A stretch of DNA of 64,000 nt from NCBI GenBank assembly GCA_940746715.1, contig CALNWN010000005.1, forward strand, positions 273,348-337,347, given 5' to 3'. Made by a program: the position numbers and the translations under genes. The first letter of the stretch is position 1; each line of letters starts with the position of its first letter. This DNA comes from an uncultured Paraburkholderia sp. GTDB taxonomy: Bacteria; Pseudomonadota; Gammaproteobacteria; Burkholderiales; Burkholderiaceae. The notes beneath the pieces are model-generated. The model saw only the letters and a list, made by a program, of their open reading frames with translations, did not search any database and was not told the origin of the DNA. Below are positions 28,336 through 38,294 of the stretch, one piece after another.

Positions 28336-29526
28336 TCACAAAGTGTGCGAGCGGTCGCCGCTGGAAAACGCCTGCAGCTTGTCGTCGAGCCCGCGCGAGA
28401 ACGCGATCACCTTGAAGAGCTCGCCCATTTCGGCCTCCGAGAGCAGCTTCTGCACCGCATTCGCCGCGGGCAGAAAGCGAGCGGTGTCTGCAGGATCGAT
28501 TTGGGTAAGCGCATCGGTCATGCCCGCGTTCAGCAGGAAGCGCGCTTGCGATGTGAAGCCGAGCAGATCCGCGCCGGTCTCCACGCCCGCTTCGGCGATG
28601 CCGGTAAATTCCACGTGCGCGGTAATGTCCTGCAAGCCCGGATAGACAAACGGATCGCCATGCGCGCGATGCCGGTAGTGGCACATCAGCGTGCCCTGCG
28701 TGCGCTGCGGGTGGTAGTACTCGTGACGCGGGAACCCGTAGTCGATGAAAAACGCCGCGCCGCGCGCGAGCATCGTGCAAATGGTTCGCGTGAAGGCTCG
28801 CGCGGCGTCGTGCGTTTCGGCGATGTAATCGCCGCCGGCCGTGTCGATGTCGGATAGCAGCGCCAGATCGGCAGACGCCGCGACCGGACGGTCTTCGAAG
28901 GCGAACCAGCCGTCGCGCCAGATCACGCCGCGTTCGCGCCAGGCGCCGTCCGCGCAGGCGAAGAGCCGCACCGGCATGGCGTCCAGCACTTCGTTGCCGA
29001 TCACCACGCCTTCGAAGCGCTCAGGCAGCGCGTCCAGCCAGCGCACCTTGCCGGCGAGCGCGGGGGCTGCGGCTTCGATCGTCTCGCGCTGGCGCTCGCG
29101 CAACTCGCCGGACAGATCGACGATGGAGTAGCTGTCGAACTCCGCGCCCGGCGCCGCGAGCGCGTTCAGCAGGCCGGCCGCGAGCTTGCCGGTGCCGGCG
29201 CCGAATTCTATGACGTCGCGCGTGCCGCTCGCCTGCAAGGCTTCCGCGATGGGGCGTGCGAGCATGGCCGCGAAAAGCGGCGAGAGTTCCGGCGCGGTGA
29301 CGAAGTCGCTGCCGTCGTCGCCGCGCAGGCCGAACTTGCGGGCGCCGCCGCTGTAATAGCCGAGACCGGGCGCGTACAGCGCGCGCTCCATGTAGCGGTC
29401 GAACGGCATCCAGCCGCCGGCGTCGTTGAGCTCCGCGCGAATCCGGGCGACGAGCGCCTCGGACTGCGCAAGCGCGCTCGGGCCGGGAGCAGGTAAACTA
29501 TCCGGTTGGTGAGCTTTCGGATTCAT
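28336..29526 (-). CDS. MidA/NDUFAF7-like SAM-dependent methyltransferase
   Basis: A 396-residue methyltransferase of the MidA/NDUFAF7 (DUF185) family. Visible: PFDRYMERALYAPGLGYYSG, GSDFVTAPELSPLFA, the SAM-binding VIEFGAGTGKLAAGLL, GNEVLDAMPV and the C-terminal FFIDYGFPRHEYYHPQR. The mitochondrial homologue methylates an arginine of a complex I subunit during assembly; the bacterial substrate is not established. Start chosen at the ATG giving MNPKAHQ. It is divergent from the pteridine reductase-like gene, with only 13 bases between starts. Confidence 0.87.
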   Translation of the reverse strand: MNPKAHQPDSLPAPGPSALAQSEALVARIRAELNDAGGWMPFDRYMERALYAPGLGYYSGGARKFGLRGDDGSDFVTAPELSPLFAAMLARPIAEALQASGTRDVIEFGAGTGKLAAGLLNALAAPGAEFDSYSIVDLSGELRERQRETIEAAAPALAGKVRWLDALPERFEGVVIGNEVLDAMPVRLFACADGAWRERGVIWRDGWFAFEDRPVAASADLALLSDIDTAGGDYIAETHDAARAFTRTICTMLARGAAFFIDYGFPRHEYYHPQRTQGTLMCHYRHRAHGDPFVYPGLQDITAHVEFTGIAEAGVETGADLLGFTSQARFLLNAGMTDALTQIDPADTARFLPAANAVQKLLSEAEMGELFKVIAFSRGLDDKLQAFSSGDRSHTL

Positions 29527-29539
29527 TCCCGCATTGTAA

Positions 29540-30355
29540 ATGACCGCTTCTACGGACACCGCCGCCCGCGCGCCCGACGCGCTGCGCGTCGTGCTGATTA
29601 CCGGCGCCGCGCACCGCATCGGACGCGCGCTCGCGCTCGGTTTTGCCGCGCGAGGCTGGGACGTCGCCGTGCACTATGGCGCCTCGCGACGCGAAGCCGA
29701 AGAAGTGGTCAGGGAAATCGCCGCGCTGGGCCGCCGGGCGGTGGCTTTGCCCGCCGAGCTGGGCGACGAGGCGCAGGTCGCCGGTTTGTTGCCGGCCTGT
29801 ATCGCGGCGCTGGGCCGGCCGGCGTGCGTCGTCAACAATGCGTCGCGCTTCGAGGAAGACACGGCGCGCAACATCGGCTATGAGCTGCTGCTCAAGCTCA
29901 CTGCAATGAACCTGGGCGCGCCGCTCGTGCTCGCGCGCATGCTGTACGACGCCACGCCGCAAGCCGCGCTGACGGACGAAACGCAGCGCAGCGTGGTGAT
30001 CAACGTGCTGGACCAGAAGCTGTACAACATGAACCCGGACTACCTGTCCTACACGCTGTCGAAGGCGGCGTTGCAGACCGCCACCGTCGCGCTCGCGCAG
30101 GCGCTGGCGCCGAAGGTCCGCGTGGTCGGGCTCGCGCCGGGCCTCACGATGCAATCCGGCGATCAGACCGCGGAAAGTTTCGCGGCCGCTCACCGTGTAA
30201 CGCCTTTGGGCCGCGCGTCGCGGCCGGAGGATATTGTCGCCGCCGCGCTGTATCTCGCGGATGCAACCGGCGTCACTGGAACGACGCTGGTGGTCGACGG
30301 CGGGCAGCACCTCGTGCCGCTGCCGCGCGACGTAATGTTTTTGACGGGCGCCTGA
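29540..30355 (+). CDS. folM: Pteridine reductase-like SDR (FolM type)
   Basis: A 271-residue short-chain dehydrogenase. The NADPH motif is LITGAAHRIGRALALGF; the Arg in the TGAAxRIG context is typical of pteridine and dihydromonapterin reductases. The catalytic Tyr/Lys lies in YLSYTLSKAAL, and GLAPGLTMQSGDQT follows. It is 54 bases upstream of folB, which makes a role in pterin/folate metabolism likely. The gene symbol is inferred from context and motif. Confidence 0.8.
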   Translation: MTASTDTAARAPDALRVVLITGAAHRIGRALALGFAARGWDVAVHYGASRREAEEVVREIAALGRRAVALPAELGDEAQVAGLLPACIAALGRPACVVNNASRFEEDTARNIGYELLLKLTAMNLGAPLVLARMLYDATPQAALTDETQRSVVINVLDQKLYNMNPDYLSYTLSKAALQTATVALAQALAPKVRVVGLAPGLTMQSGDQTAESFAAAHRVTPLGRASRPEDIVAAALYLADATGVTGTTLVVDGGQHLVPLPRDVMFLTGA

Positions 30356-30408
30356 AGAAGGTCCGCGCCCTTTGCGTGCCACGCACGCTTTTTTCGACTG
30401 GAACGAAC

Positions 30409-30810
30409 ATGTTTGCCGCTCTTTCGCATCCCCGGCTCGCCGATTGCCGCCGGCTCTTTCTGCGCAATTACGAAGTGCACATCAACATAGGCGTGCACGA
30501 TTTCGAAAAGCGCGGCGAACAGCGCGTCGTGATCAACGTCGAACTGTTCGTGCCGCTCGCGCTTTCCACGCCGGTGGAGGACAAGCTGGCCGAGGTCGTC
30601 GACTATGATTTCATGCGCTCCACGATTTCGCGCCGCGTCGAGCAAGGCCATATTCACTTGCAGGAAACGCTCTGCGACGACCTCGTGAAGACCATGCTCG
30701 CGCATCCGCAAGTGCGGGCCGCGCGCGTTTCGACCGAGAAGCCCGATGTTTATCCCGACTGCGACGCAGTGGGCGTCGAAGTTTTCCGCATAAGGAGGAC
30801 TGAGGCATGA
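30409..30810 (+). CDS. folB: Dihydroneopterin aldolase
   Basis: A 133-residue enzyme that splits dihydroneopterin to 6-hydroxymethyl-dihydropterin and glycolaldehyde in folate synthesis. Visible: the N-terminal [27 protein letters not shown] and the C-terminal [20 protein letters not shown]. Start at ATG 30409. It overlaps ttcA by four bases (ATGA), so the run folM-like, folB, ttcA is one transcription unit. Confidence 0.9.
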   Translation: MFAALSHPRLADCRRLFLRNYEVHINIGVHDFEKRGEQRVVINVELFVPLALSTPVEDKLAEVVDYDFMRSTISRRVEQGHIHLQETLCDDLVKTMLAHPQVRAARVSTEKPDVYPDCDAVGVEVFRIRRTEA

Positions 30811-31931
30811 ACGCGCCCGAAATCATCGACGACACCACTCCCGCCGCGCGCCAGAAGTCGCCGCTCACGCGCCGCGAGCAAAAGGAAGCGTACGAGAACA
30901 ACAAGCTCTTCAAGCGGCTCGCGCGTCAGGTCGGCCAGGCAATCGGCGACTTCAACATGATCGAGAACGGCGACAAGGTGATGGTGTGCCTGTCGGGTGG
31001 CAAAGACAGCTACGCAATGCTCGACATTTTGATGCGGCTGCGCGAGCGCGCACCGATCGACTTCGACATCGTCGCGGTGAATCTCGACCAGAAGCAGCCG
31101 GGCTTTCCGGAACAAGTGTTGCCCGAGTACCTGAAGCAACTGGACATTCCGTTTCACATCGAGAATCAGGACACCTACAGCATCGTCAAGCGGCTGGTGC
31201 CGGAAGGCAAGACCACCTGCTCGCTGTGCTCGCGGCTGCGGCGCGGCATTCTGTGCCGCGTGGCGGGCGAACTGGGCGCGACGAAGATCGCGCTCGGCCA
31301 TCATCGCGACGACATTCTGCAAACGCTGCTGCTCAACCTGTTCTGCGGCGGCAAGCTGAAGGGCATGCCGCCCAAGCTGCAATCCGACGACGGCAAGAAC
31401 ATCGTGATCCGCCCGCTCGCCTATGTGAAGGAAACCGATCTGGAAAAATACGCGGAGTTGCGCGAGTTCCCGATTATTCCGTGCAACCTGTGCGGCAGTC
31501 AGCCGAACCTGAAACGCGCGGAAATGAAGGCGCTGATTCGCGATTGGGAAAAGCGCTTTCCTGGCCGCATCGAGAACATGTTCAACGCGTTGTCGAATGT
31601 GGTTCCGTCGCATTTGATGGATCACAAGCTGTTTCCGTTCGCCGGCCTGCGCGCGACCCGCAAGGCGATATCGCCTTCGACGAAGAGCCGTGTTCGACGG
31701 ATGCAAACGACGGCGCGCCGCTCGGCGCCGCGCGGCCGATCTCGATCGTGCAATTTGACGATCTTTGACCGGAATTCCTGCAAAAAAGGCGTTTGGGCAC
31801 TTACTTTCGCTTGCAATGTGGCCGCTTTCGCGGCCATTTTCGCAAGAGGGTGCGTGATAGAATCGTCGGCTCCAAACTCGTCTATTTGCCGACGCCATGA
31901 ACATCGTGATTTTGGCGGCAGGCACCGGTAA
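30807..31931 (+). CDS. ttcA: tRNA 2-thiocytidine-32 synthetase, C-terminus frameshifted
   Basis: Iron-sulfur tRNA-modifying enzyme that thiolates C32. Catalytic parts are intact: the PP-loop [11 protein letters not shown], the cysteine pair [12 protein letters not shown] and the second cysteine motif [16 protein letters not shown]. Near 31660 one base is missing in GCGCGACCCGCAAGG. The usual tail ([11 protein letters not shown] ... [11 protein letters not shown], stop at 31768) is out of frame and replaced by about 90 alien residues. The shifted frame ends at 31931, 35 bases inside glmU. The core might still fold, but the extension makes activity doubtful. Confidence 0.85.
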   Translation: MNAPEIIDDTTPAARQKSPLTRREQKEAYENNKLFKRLARQVGQAIGDFNMIENGDKVMVCLSGGKDSYAMLDILMRLRERAPIDFDIVAVNLDQKQPGFPEQVLPEYLKQLDIPFHIENQDTYSIVKRLVPEGKTTCSLCSRLRRGILCRVAGELGATKIALGHHRDDILQTLLLNLFCGGKLKGMPPKLQSDDGKNIVIRPLAYVKETDLEKYAELREFPIIPCNLCGSQPNLKRAEMKALIRDWEKRFPGRIENMFNALSNVVPSHLMDHKLFPFAGLRATRKAISPSTKSRVRRMQTTARRSAPRGRSRSCNLTIFDRNSCKKGVWALTFACNVAAFAAIFARGCVIESSAPNSSICRRHEHRDFGGRHR

Positions 31932-33258
31932 GCGCATGCGTTCCGCGCTGCCCAAGGTGCTCCATCCTCTGGCCGGCCGGCCGCTCCTCGCTCATGTCAT
32001 CGACACTGCCCGCACGCTGAAGCCTACGCGCCTCGTCGTCGTTATCGGTCACGGGGCGGAAGCGGTCCGCGAAACGGTTGCCGCGCCCGACCTGCAATTC
32101 GCCGTGCAGGAGCAACAGCTCGGCACCGGCCACGCGGTCCAGCAGGCGTTGCCGCTTCTCGATCCGTCCGTGCCCACGCTCGTGCTTTACGGCGACGTGC
32201 CGCTCACGCGCGCGAGCACGTTGCAGGCGCTCGTCGAACGTGCGGGCAGTAACGCCTACGGCATGCTGACCGTCACGCTCGCGGATCCGACGGGCTACGG
32301 CCGCATCGTGCGCGACCCGCAGGGCAACGTCTCGCGCATCGTCGAGCAGAAAGATGCGAGCGCGGACCAGCTTCTCATCGACGAAATCAACACGGGCATT
32401 GTCGTGGCGCCCACGGAGCGGCTGTCGGGCTGGCTCGCCGCGCTGAAGAACGACAACGCGCAAGGTGAGTTCTATCTGACCGACGTCGTCGAAATGGCGA
32501 TCGAGGCGGGCCTGGAAGTCGTCACCACACAGCCGCAGGACGAGTGGGAAACGCTTGGGGTGAACAGCAAGCAGCAGTTGGCCGAGCTCGAGCGGATTCA
32601 TCAGCGCAATGTGGCCGAGGCGTTGCTGGTGGCTGGCGTGACGCTTGCCGATCCGGCGCGCGTGGACGTGCGCGGCACGCTGGAATGCGGCCGCGACGTG
32701 TCGATCGACGTGAACTGCGTGTTCGAAGGCCGCGTCATACTGGCCGACAATGTGACGATCGGCCCGAACTGCGTGATCCGCAACGCGAGCATCGGCGCGG
32801 GCACGCGGGTCGACGCGTTCACGCATATCGAAGGCGCGCAGGTCGGCGCGAAGGTCGTGCTCGGACCGTATGCGCGGCTGCGGCCGGGCGCGTCGCTCAG
32901 CGACGAAACGCATGTCGGCAATTTCGTCGAGGTGAAGAACGCGGTGCTCGGCCACGGCTCGAAGGCGAACCATCTGACGTATATCGGCGACTCGGACATC
33001 GGCGCGCGCGTGAATATCGGCGCGGGCACCATCACGTGCAATTACGACGGCGCGAACAAATTCCGCACGATCATTGAAGACGACGTGTTCGTCGGTTCCG
33101 ACACGCAACTGGTTGCGCCGGTGCGCGTGAAGCGCGGCGCGACAATCGCGGCGGGCACGACGGTCTGGAAGGACGTCGAGGCGGACGCGCTCGTGCTGAA
33201 CGACAAAACCCAGACCAGCAAGTCGGGCTACGTGCGCCCAACCAAAAAGAAGAATTGA
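31897..33258 (+). CDS. glmU: Bifunctional GlmU: acetyltransferase/uridylyltransferase
   Basis: Makes UDP-N-acetylglucosamine for peptidoglycan and LPS. Full length, 453 residues. The N-terminal pyrophosphorylase domain has [10 protein letters not shown] and [13 protein letters not shown]. The C-terminal left-handed beta-helix acetyltransferase has hexapeptide repeats ([18 protein letters not shown]) and [20 protein letters not shown] with the catalytic histidine region. Followed by glmS after 63 bases; the two catalyse successive parts of amino-sugar synthesis. Confidence 0.97.
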   Translation: MNIVILAAGTGKRMRSALPKVLHPLAGRPLLAHVIDTARTLKPTRLVVVIGHGAEAVRETVAAPDLQFAVQEQQLGTGHAVQQALPLLDPSVPTLVLYGDVPLTRASTLQALVERAGSNAYGMLTVTLADPTGYGRIVRDPQGNVSRIVEQKDASADQLLIDEINTGIVVAPTERLSGWLAALKNDNAQGEFYLTDVVEMAIEAGLEVVTTQPQDEWETLGVNSKQQLAELERIHQRNVAEALLVAGVTLADPARVDVRGTLECGRDVSIDVNCVFEGRVILADNVTIGPNCVIRNASIGAGTRVDAFTHIEGAQVGAKVVLGPYARLRPGASLSDETHVGNFVEVKNAVLGHGSKANHLTYIGDSDIGARVNIGAGTITCNYDGANKFRTIIEDDVFVGSDTQLVAPVRVKRGATIAAGTTVWKDVEADALVLNDKTQTSKSGYVRPTKKKN

Positions 33259-33321
33259 CAGCGAGGCGCGGACGGCGCGAAGCGCGCCCCGCAAAATTCC
33301 AGCACTCAATAGGAACAGACC

Positions 33322-35139
33322 ATGTGCGGCATTGTTGGCGCGGCAGCGCAACGTAATATCGTCCCCGTCCTGATCGAAGGACTGCGGCGCCTCGAATATC
33401 GCGGCTACGACTCGTGCGGCGTCGCAGTGCTGGGCGACGGCGGTCCGGCGCGCGCGCGCAGCGTCGCGCGCGTCGCCGATCTCGATGATCAGGTGCGCGA
33501 CAGCCACCTTGGCGGCATCACGGGCATCGCCCACACGCGCTGGGCCACGCACGGCGCGCCGGTGACCGACAACGCGCATCCGATCTTCTCGAAAGATGCG
33601 CTCGCGTTGGTACACAACGGCATCATCGAAAACTATGAGCCGCTGCGCGAGATGCTGCGCGGCAAGGGTTACACGTTTGTCTCGCAGACCGACACAGAGG
33701 TTATCGCGCATCTGATTCACAGCCTGTATCGCGGCAATCTGTTCGCGGCCGTGCGCGAGGCCGTCGCGCAATTGCACGGCGCGTATGCGATTGCAGTGCT
33801 GCATAAGGACGAGCCGCATACCGTGGTCGGCGCGCGCCAGGGTTCGCCGCTCGTGGTTGGGCTCGGCGAGGGCGAGAACTTCCTCGCTTCGGATGCGCTC
33901 GCGCTGGCGGGCAGCACGGAGCGCTTCATCTTCCTCGAGGAAGGCGACGTGTGCGAACTCACGCTCGAAGGCGTGCGTATCGCCGACCGCGAAGGCAACG
34001 AAGCGCGGCGCGAAGTGCGTCAGGTTGCGGCCTACGGCGGCGCGGTGGAACTCGGCCCGTATCGTCACTTCATGCAGAAGGAAATTTTCGAGCAGCCGCG
34101 TGCCATTTCCGACACGCTTCCGCAATCCGATTCGTTCGAGGCGTCGCTATTCGGCGAAGGCGCGGACAAGGTCTTCGCGGACATCGACAATCTGCTGATT
34201 CTCGCGTGCGGCACGAGCTACTACTCGGGTCTTACGGCGAAGTACTGGCTCGAGTCGATTGCGAAAATTCCGACGCAGGTCGAAATTGCGAGCGAGTATC
34301 GCTACCGCGAGTCGGTGCCGAATCCGAAGTCGCTCGTCGTGGTGATCTCACAATCGGGCGAAACCGCGGATACGCTCGCGGCGCTCAAGCACGCGCAGGA
34401 ACTGGGGCATCGGCATACGCTGGCCGTGTGCAACGTCAGCACGAGCGCGATGGTGCGCCAGACCGAGTTGGCGTTTCTCACGCATGCGGGCCGCGAGATC
34501 GGCGTGGCATCCACGAAAGCGTTCACCACGCAGCTGGTTGCGCTCTTCGTGCTGGCCGTGACGCTCGCCAAGCTGCGCGGCCGCGTGAGCCCGGAGCAGG
34601 AAGCCGAATACTTCAAGCGGCTGCGCCATTTGCCGGCTGCGCTGAACAGCGTGCTGGCGCTGGAGCCGCAGATTATCGCGTGGTCGGAGGAATTTTCGCG
34701 CAAGGAACACGCGCTCTTCCTCGGACGCGGCATGCATTATCCGATTGCGCTGGAAGGCGCCTTGAAGCTGAAGGAAATTTCCTACATTCACGCGGAAGCC
34801 TATCCGGCGGGCGAGTTGAAGCACGGGCCGCTCGCGCTGGTCACGGAGGCGATGCCTGTCGTGACGGTGGCACCGAATGACGCACTGCTGGAGAAGCTGA
34901 AATCGAACATTCAGGAAGTGCGCGCCCGCGGCGGCCAGCTATGCGTTTTCGCGGATGCGGACACGAAGATCGTCAACGACGACGGCATCCACGTGATTCG
35001 CATGCCGGAGCACTATGGTCTGCTCTCGCCGATCCTGCACGTCGTGCCGCTGCAGTTGCTCGCGTATCACATGGCCTGCGCGCGGGGCACGGATGTGGAT
35101 AAGCCGCGGAATCTCGCGAAGTCGGTGACGGTGGAGTGA
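33322..35139 (+). CDS. glmS: Glutamine-fructose-6-phosphate aminotransferase
   Basis: Converts fructose-6-phosphate and glutamine to glucosamine-6-phosphate. Full length, 605 residues. The class II amidotransferase domain starts with the nucleophile Cys2 in [12 protein letters not shown] and shows HTRWATHG and [13 protein letters not shown]. Two SIS isomerase domains follow ([27 protein letters not shown]), and the C-terminus ends with NLAKSVTVE, the family end. No ribozyme is expected upstream in this lineage and none is seen. Confidence 0.97.
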   Translation: MCGIVGAAAQRNIVPVLIEGLRRLEYRGYDSCGVAVLGDGGPARARSVARVADLDDQVRDSHLGGITGIAHTRWATHGAPVTDNAHPIFSKDALALVHNGIIENYEPLREMLRGKGYTFVSQTDTEVIAHLIHSLYRGNLFAAVREAVAQLHGAYAIAVLHKDEPHTVVGARQGSPLVVGLGEGENFLASDALALAGSTERFIFLEEGDVCELTLEGVRIADREGNEARREVRQVAAYGGAVELGPYRHFMQKEIFEQPRAISDTLPQSDSFEASLFGEGADKVFADIDNLLILACGTSYYSGLTAKYWLESIAKIPTQVEIASEYRYRESVPNPKSLVVVISQSGETADTLAALKHAQELGHRHTLAVCNVSTSAMVRQTELAFLTHAGREIGVASTKAFTTQLVALFVLAVTLAKLRGRVSPEQEAEYFKRLRHLPAALNSVLALEPQIIAWSEEFSRKEHALFLGRGMHYPIALEGALKLKEISYIHAEAYPAGELKHGPLALVTEAMPVVTVAPNDALLEKLKSNIQEVRARGGQLCVFADADTKIVNDDGIHVIRMPEHYGLLSPILHVVPLQLLAYHMACARGTDVDKPRNLAKSVTVE

Positions 35140-35183
35140 GGGGTTGGTCGCGTGGGCGATGGAGTTAGGGTATCAAGCGAAAG

Positions 35184-35210
35184 CGCCGGCCATATAGCCG
35201 GCGTTTTTTT
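35184..35210 (+). terminator. Terminator after glmS
   Basis: CGCCGGC (35184-35190), loop CATATA, GCCGGCG (35197-35203) and seven T residues. A classical strong intrinsic terminator 45 bases after the glmS stop. Confidence 0.9.
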
Positions 35211-35261
35211 GCGCCGTCTTTATGCCTCGGTCGCTATGGAAACCGCGTCCCGAGGCCTCGC

Positions 35262-35535
35262 TCACAACTCCGGCCGGGCCAGGTCGCTCGTCGCGATGTG
35301 TTCGCCGTAGACCTGTGCGGCGGCGATGGCTTCCAGTTTGGTCGGGTAGGGGCCGCGAGTTCCGGCGCGCCGTCGAAAGGGAACAGCACGCGGCCGTCCG
35401 TCGTACGAACCACCTTCAATACGCCGAAGAAGCGCAGAAGAAGCGCCGATAGCCGGCGAGTCGGGACGTCGCCGAAATTTCGAAATCGTCCTCAGACGTT
35501 GCGGGGACGCTTGGGATGAATGCGGTCTTGCTCAT
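35262..35535 (-). pseudogene. Small DUF6723-like protein, broken by a short duplication
   Basis: Reconstruction across frames gives a protein of about 87 residues (start MSKTAFIPSVPATSEDD; then RFFGVLKVVRTTDGRVLFPF; then YPTKLEAIAAAQVYGEHIA, ending DLARPEL). It resembles a small Burkholderia family of unknown function that I believe is DUF6723. The first break near 35440 is an 11-base tandem duplication (GCGCTTCTTCT repeated); the second, near 35350, is about one missing base. Subtracting these restores a length of 264 bases, a multiple of three. The name is uncertain, but the lesion is clear. Confidence 0.55.
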
Positions 35536-35883
35536 ACTGAGGACATCTCGTGTTCGGTAAGTCTGCGGTTGCCGCGGGCAAACGGCTGTAACGGACGGCT
35601 GTTTGTCGCGGCGCGACCGCCATTGTCTCAAATCCCAGGGAGACGGGCAGGCTCTACTGAGGAGAAACACGGCGAGCTGGGCGCTCCCCGAGTCAATTTT
35701 GCAACTAACGGACGAACTTTGATCGCATCAAAACCATCGCCTGCAGAGTGCCCGACGGCCCGGCAGTCCGCGACATCGCGGCTTTCCTGATCAACCCGAG
35801 GCACGAAATCCGCACCCTAACCACTAGATGCCTATTTTTAAGGCAAGGTTATAATGCACTGACTTTTTCCTCAGACGTTTGCC
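35536..35883. other. Intergenic region with -10 box
   Basis: No gene seen. TATAAT at 35850-35855 is a perfect -10 box 29 bases upstream of the lytic transglycosylase start; a matching -35 box is not obvious. Confidence 0.4.
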
Positions 35884-36563
35884 ATGAGCCGGTTACTCTG
35901 CCTGATCCTGCTTTCGCTCGGCGTCGCGCAATTCGCGATGGCCGAGGAAAATGGCGACCGTCTGTCCGCCTATCTGACGCAGAAATTCGGCATCGCGAAA
36001 GAAAAGGCTGAAAAGATCTCGGATGCGGTGCAATCCGCGGCATCGAAATATTCGCTGCCGCCCGCGCTGCTGCTGGCCATTAGCTGCTGTTGGCCATTAT
36101 CTCGATCGAATCGCGCTTCAAGGAAAAGGCCAAGGGCGCGAATGGCGCAACGGGGCTCATGCAGGTCGTGCCGAGTGCGCACCGCGGGCTTTTGCACAAC
36201 GTAAAAGATCTCACCGAGCCGACGGCGAACATTGAAGTGGGCTCCGCGATCCTGTACGGCTACATGCGCTCGGCGAACGGCGACATGAACGCCGCGCTCA
36301 AGAGTTACGGCGGCTCGCAAGCCTACGCGCAGAAAGTCAGCTTGCGCGCGGGCGACTTCGCGAACGTCGCCACCCGGGAAGACTCCGCGAAAAATGCCGA
36401 CGCCCAGGCGGGCGTCTGCGACGCGCGCGTGGCCGGTCGCTGCCCGGCCGCGTCGGGCAATTGGATGAATGCGTTTGCTGTTCCTTCCGCGAGTGCTGTG
36501 AGCACCAATGCTGGCGCCAGCGGCGCCGTAAGCTCGGTGGGACTGACGGCGACATCCAACTGA
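35884..36563 (+). pseudogene. Lytic transglycosylase (SLT domain), frameshifted by a duplication
   Basis: Secreted peptidoglycan lytic transglycosylase. A signal peptide is present (LCLILLSLGVAQFAMA). The catalytic Glu lies in SIESRFKEKAKG with GLMQVVP downstream, but these follow a frame change. Near 36075-36100 the sequence GCTGCTGGCCATTA is followed by GCTGCTGTTGGCCATTA, so about 17 bases look duplicated. Removing 17 from the 680-base span leaves 663, a multiple of three. The first frame stops soon after, so active enzyme is not expected. Confidence 0.8.
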
Positions 36564-36787
36564 ACGCGGGCGGTCACTGTTTTTTTGCCACGCGCCGCGT
36601 CTGTCCCGGACGCATTGACTCAGCGCTTCTCACTCCCGCTGATATCCTGCCCAGCCACACCTCGAAGACAGGCGCAATTCGCGCACGGTCGGCTTCGCTG
36701 CGCGCTTTTTACGCACGCGCGACAACCACTCTACAATGCGTTTCCTTGGCGGTTCGCCCCTCGTCTACGCAGCGTTTCTGATCAACC

Positions 36788-37522
36788 ATGCCTACCTCGC
36801 TTTTCAAGACCACCGCCGCCTCGCTGTGCGGCCTCCTAATGCTCGCAGCATGCAGCAGCGCGCCGACGCCGAAGTTCCAGCAGGAGCTCTTCGAGACCGG
36901 CGCGAGCCCGTATGCGCGCAATTTCAATTCGAGCGTGACCGACACCTGCGAAGCCGCGCGCCGAGCACTGCTGAGCCAGGGCTATTTGACGACGATGACG
37001 CGCAACGACACCGTCGACGGAACCAAGAACTTCCAGCCGTCTGGCGACACGCACGTGGTCGTCGAATTTCACGTGGTCTGCACGCCCGGCGAAGAGGCGA
37101 GCAGTACGAGCATCGTCTACGTGAATGCGGTGCAAAACGGCTTTGCGCTGAAGAAGAGCGATACGTCGGCGAGCGTCGGGTTGAGTGTGCTCGGTTCGCT
37201 CTCGTTGCCGATCCGCTCGAACAGCGACGCCATGGTGAAAATCTCCAGCGAAACGATTCCGTCGGGCAAGTTCTACGATCGCTTCTTCGGTCTCGTCGAT
37301 CATTATCTGCAGACGGTCGTACGGACTCAGCCTGTCGTCAACGACCGCATCGAGACGCATTTGTTGCCGGTTCCGGTGGAAGCTGCGCCGGTAACAGCAA
37401 CAGCACCAGCAATAGCGCCAACAACAGCACCTGTACCGACACCCGCAGCGCAAACCCTTGACCTCACGATCGATAAAGCCGCCGCTCTCCCGCCCGCGAG
37501 CGAAGCGGGCACCCTCCGTTAA
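36788..37522 (+). CDS. DUF2242 family lipoprotein
   Basis: A 244-residue lipoprotein with a clear lipobox (LMLAAC, lipid-anchored Cys22). The middle part, with SSVTDTCEAARRALLSQGY and FKKSD-like KKSDTSASVGLSVLGSLSLP, matches the DUF2242 family of unknown function found in Burkholderiales. The C-terminus is an Ala/Pro/Thr-rich low-complexity tail. A TACAAT at 36732-36737 could be its -10 box. Intact, unlike both neighbours on the left. Confidence 0.8.
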   Translation: MPTSLFKTTAASLCGLLMLAACSSAPTPKFQQELFETGASPYARNFNSSVTDTCEAARRALLSQGYLTTMTRNDTVDGTKNFQPSGDTHVVVEFHVVCTPGEEASSTSIVYVNAVQNGFALKKSDTSASVGLSVLGSLSLPIRSNSDAMVKISSETIPSGKFYDRFFGLVDHYLQTVVRTQPVVNDRIETHLLPVPVEAAPVTATAPAIAPTTAPVPTPAAQTLDLTIDKAAALPPASEAGTLR

Positions 37523-38078
37523 GTTCCTAGACGCTGCATTGCCACTGAACGCGGCGCGCTTCGCTTGCAAAAGCAGCGTGCAGCGGCAGTTCTCCTATGT
37601 CGTTTACTTTCTTCGTATACATACGTAGTAGTTAACAAGGGTAAGCCCGCTCTGTGGATAACCGCGGATTCTTCCGTTACATCAAGGTAATGGGAATCCG
37701 ATAACCGCGCGGGACGGCTCTGTAGAAAAACGACCAGACCGGGATAAGTTTTGCGGCGTGGGACGCCGGGCCCGTCTTATCAAGATTCGGCGCACAGGCT
37801 GTTCCATGCGCTATCCCAACGTTATGCAAAGGCCGGTGTGGATAACTGGCGCACGCGCAGCACTCTGCGCGGGTGCCGCTTTCGTCAGTCGTTTGCTCGC
37901 GAGCGTACAGATGGCTTTGCGCATCGCGCGCAAATTGAAGGCGGACGGTACGAAGATTGCGTGTCTGTTTTTGCGAGCGCAACTGTTGCTATTTGGTCAA
38001 AACAGGTTTGGCAACGCCCGATCCAGGCATAGAGTTAAAATAATTTGTGAAGTTATTGGTGCAGTGCGGGGGTGTGGA
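37523..38078. other. Non-coding region with DnaA boxes
   Basis: About 550 bases with no convincing gene. An A+T-rich stretch near 37595-37640 (with GTATACATACGTAG) is followed by TGTGGATAA at 37653-37661 and again at 37837-37845, both exact matches to the DnaA box TTATCCACA on the opposite strand, and by a near-match TTATGCAAA at 37822-37830. The layout resembles an origin or a DnaA-binding control site, but no dnaA, rpmH or par gene is adjacent. Confidence 0.4.
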
Positions 38079-38294
38079 ATGAAGCGCAGATCAGCACGAC
38101 AGTTAGTCCGTCTCCTTTCGGATATCCGACATGCTGCCCATTGCAGCACGTTGAGGGCGGCAGCCACTAACCGGGAGATGGCGCTTGCATCGGCCGAGCG
38201 GCACGAGGCATCCGGCGAAAGTCACGAAAGCGACGACAGCACGGACACGGCCCGCGAAGCACAGGCGAACAAACCGGCTGGGAGCAGGTCATGA
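38079..38294 (+). CDS. Small hypothetical protein
   Basis: A possible 71-residue, highly charged protein (MKRRSARQLVRLLSDI at the start, then an acidic ESHESDDSTDTAREAQ segment). I do not recognise a family. Support is limited to a GGGGGTGTGGA upstream of the ATG and a four-base ATGA overlap with the next gene, which suggests translational coupling. Confidence 0.35.
   Translation: MKRRSARQLVRLLSDIRHAAHCSTLRAAATNREMALASAERHEASGESHESDDSTDTAREAQANKPAGSRS

Noticed and set aside
33259..33321. glmS ribozyme between glmU and glmS
   Set aside because: The gap is only 63 bases and lacks ribozyme motifs; this ribozyme is characteristic of Firmicutes.
31882..34125. Long antisense frame across glmU and glmS
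   Set aside because: Spans two well-supported genes on the other strand and has composition typical of antisense frames.
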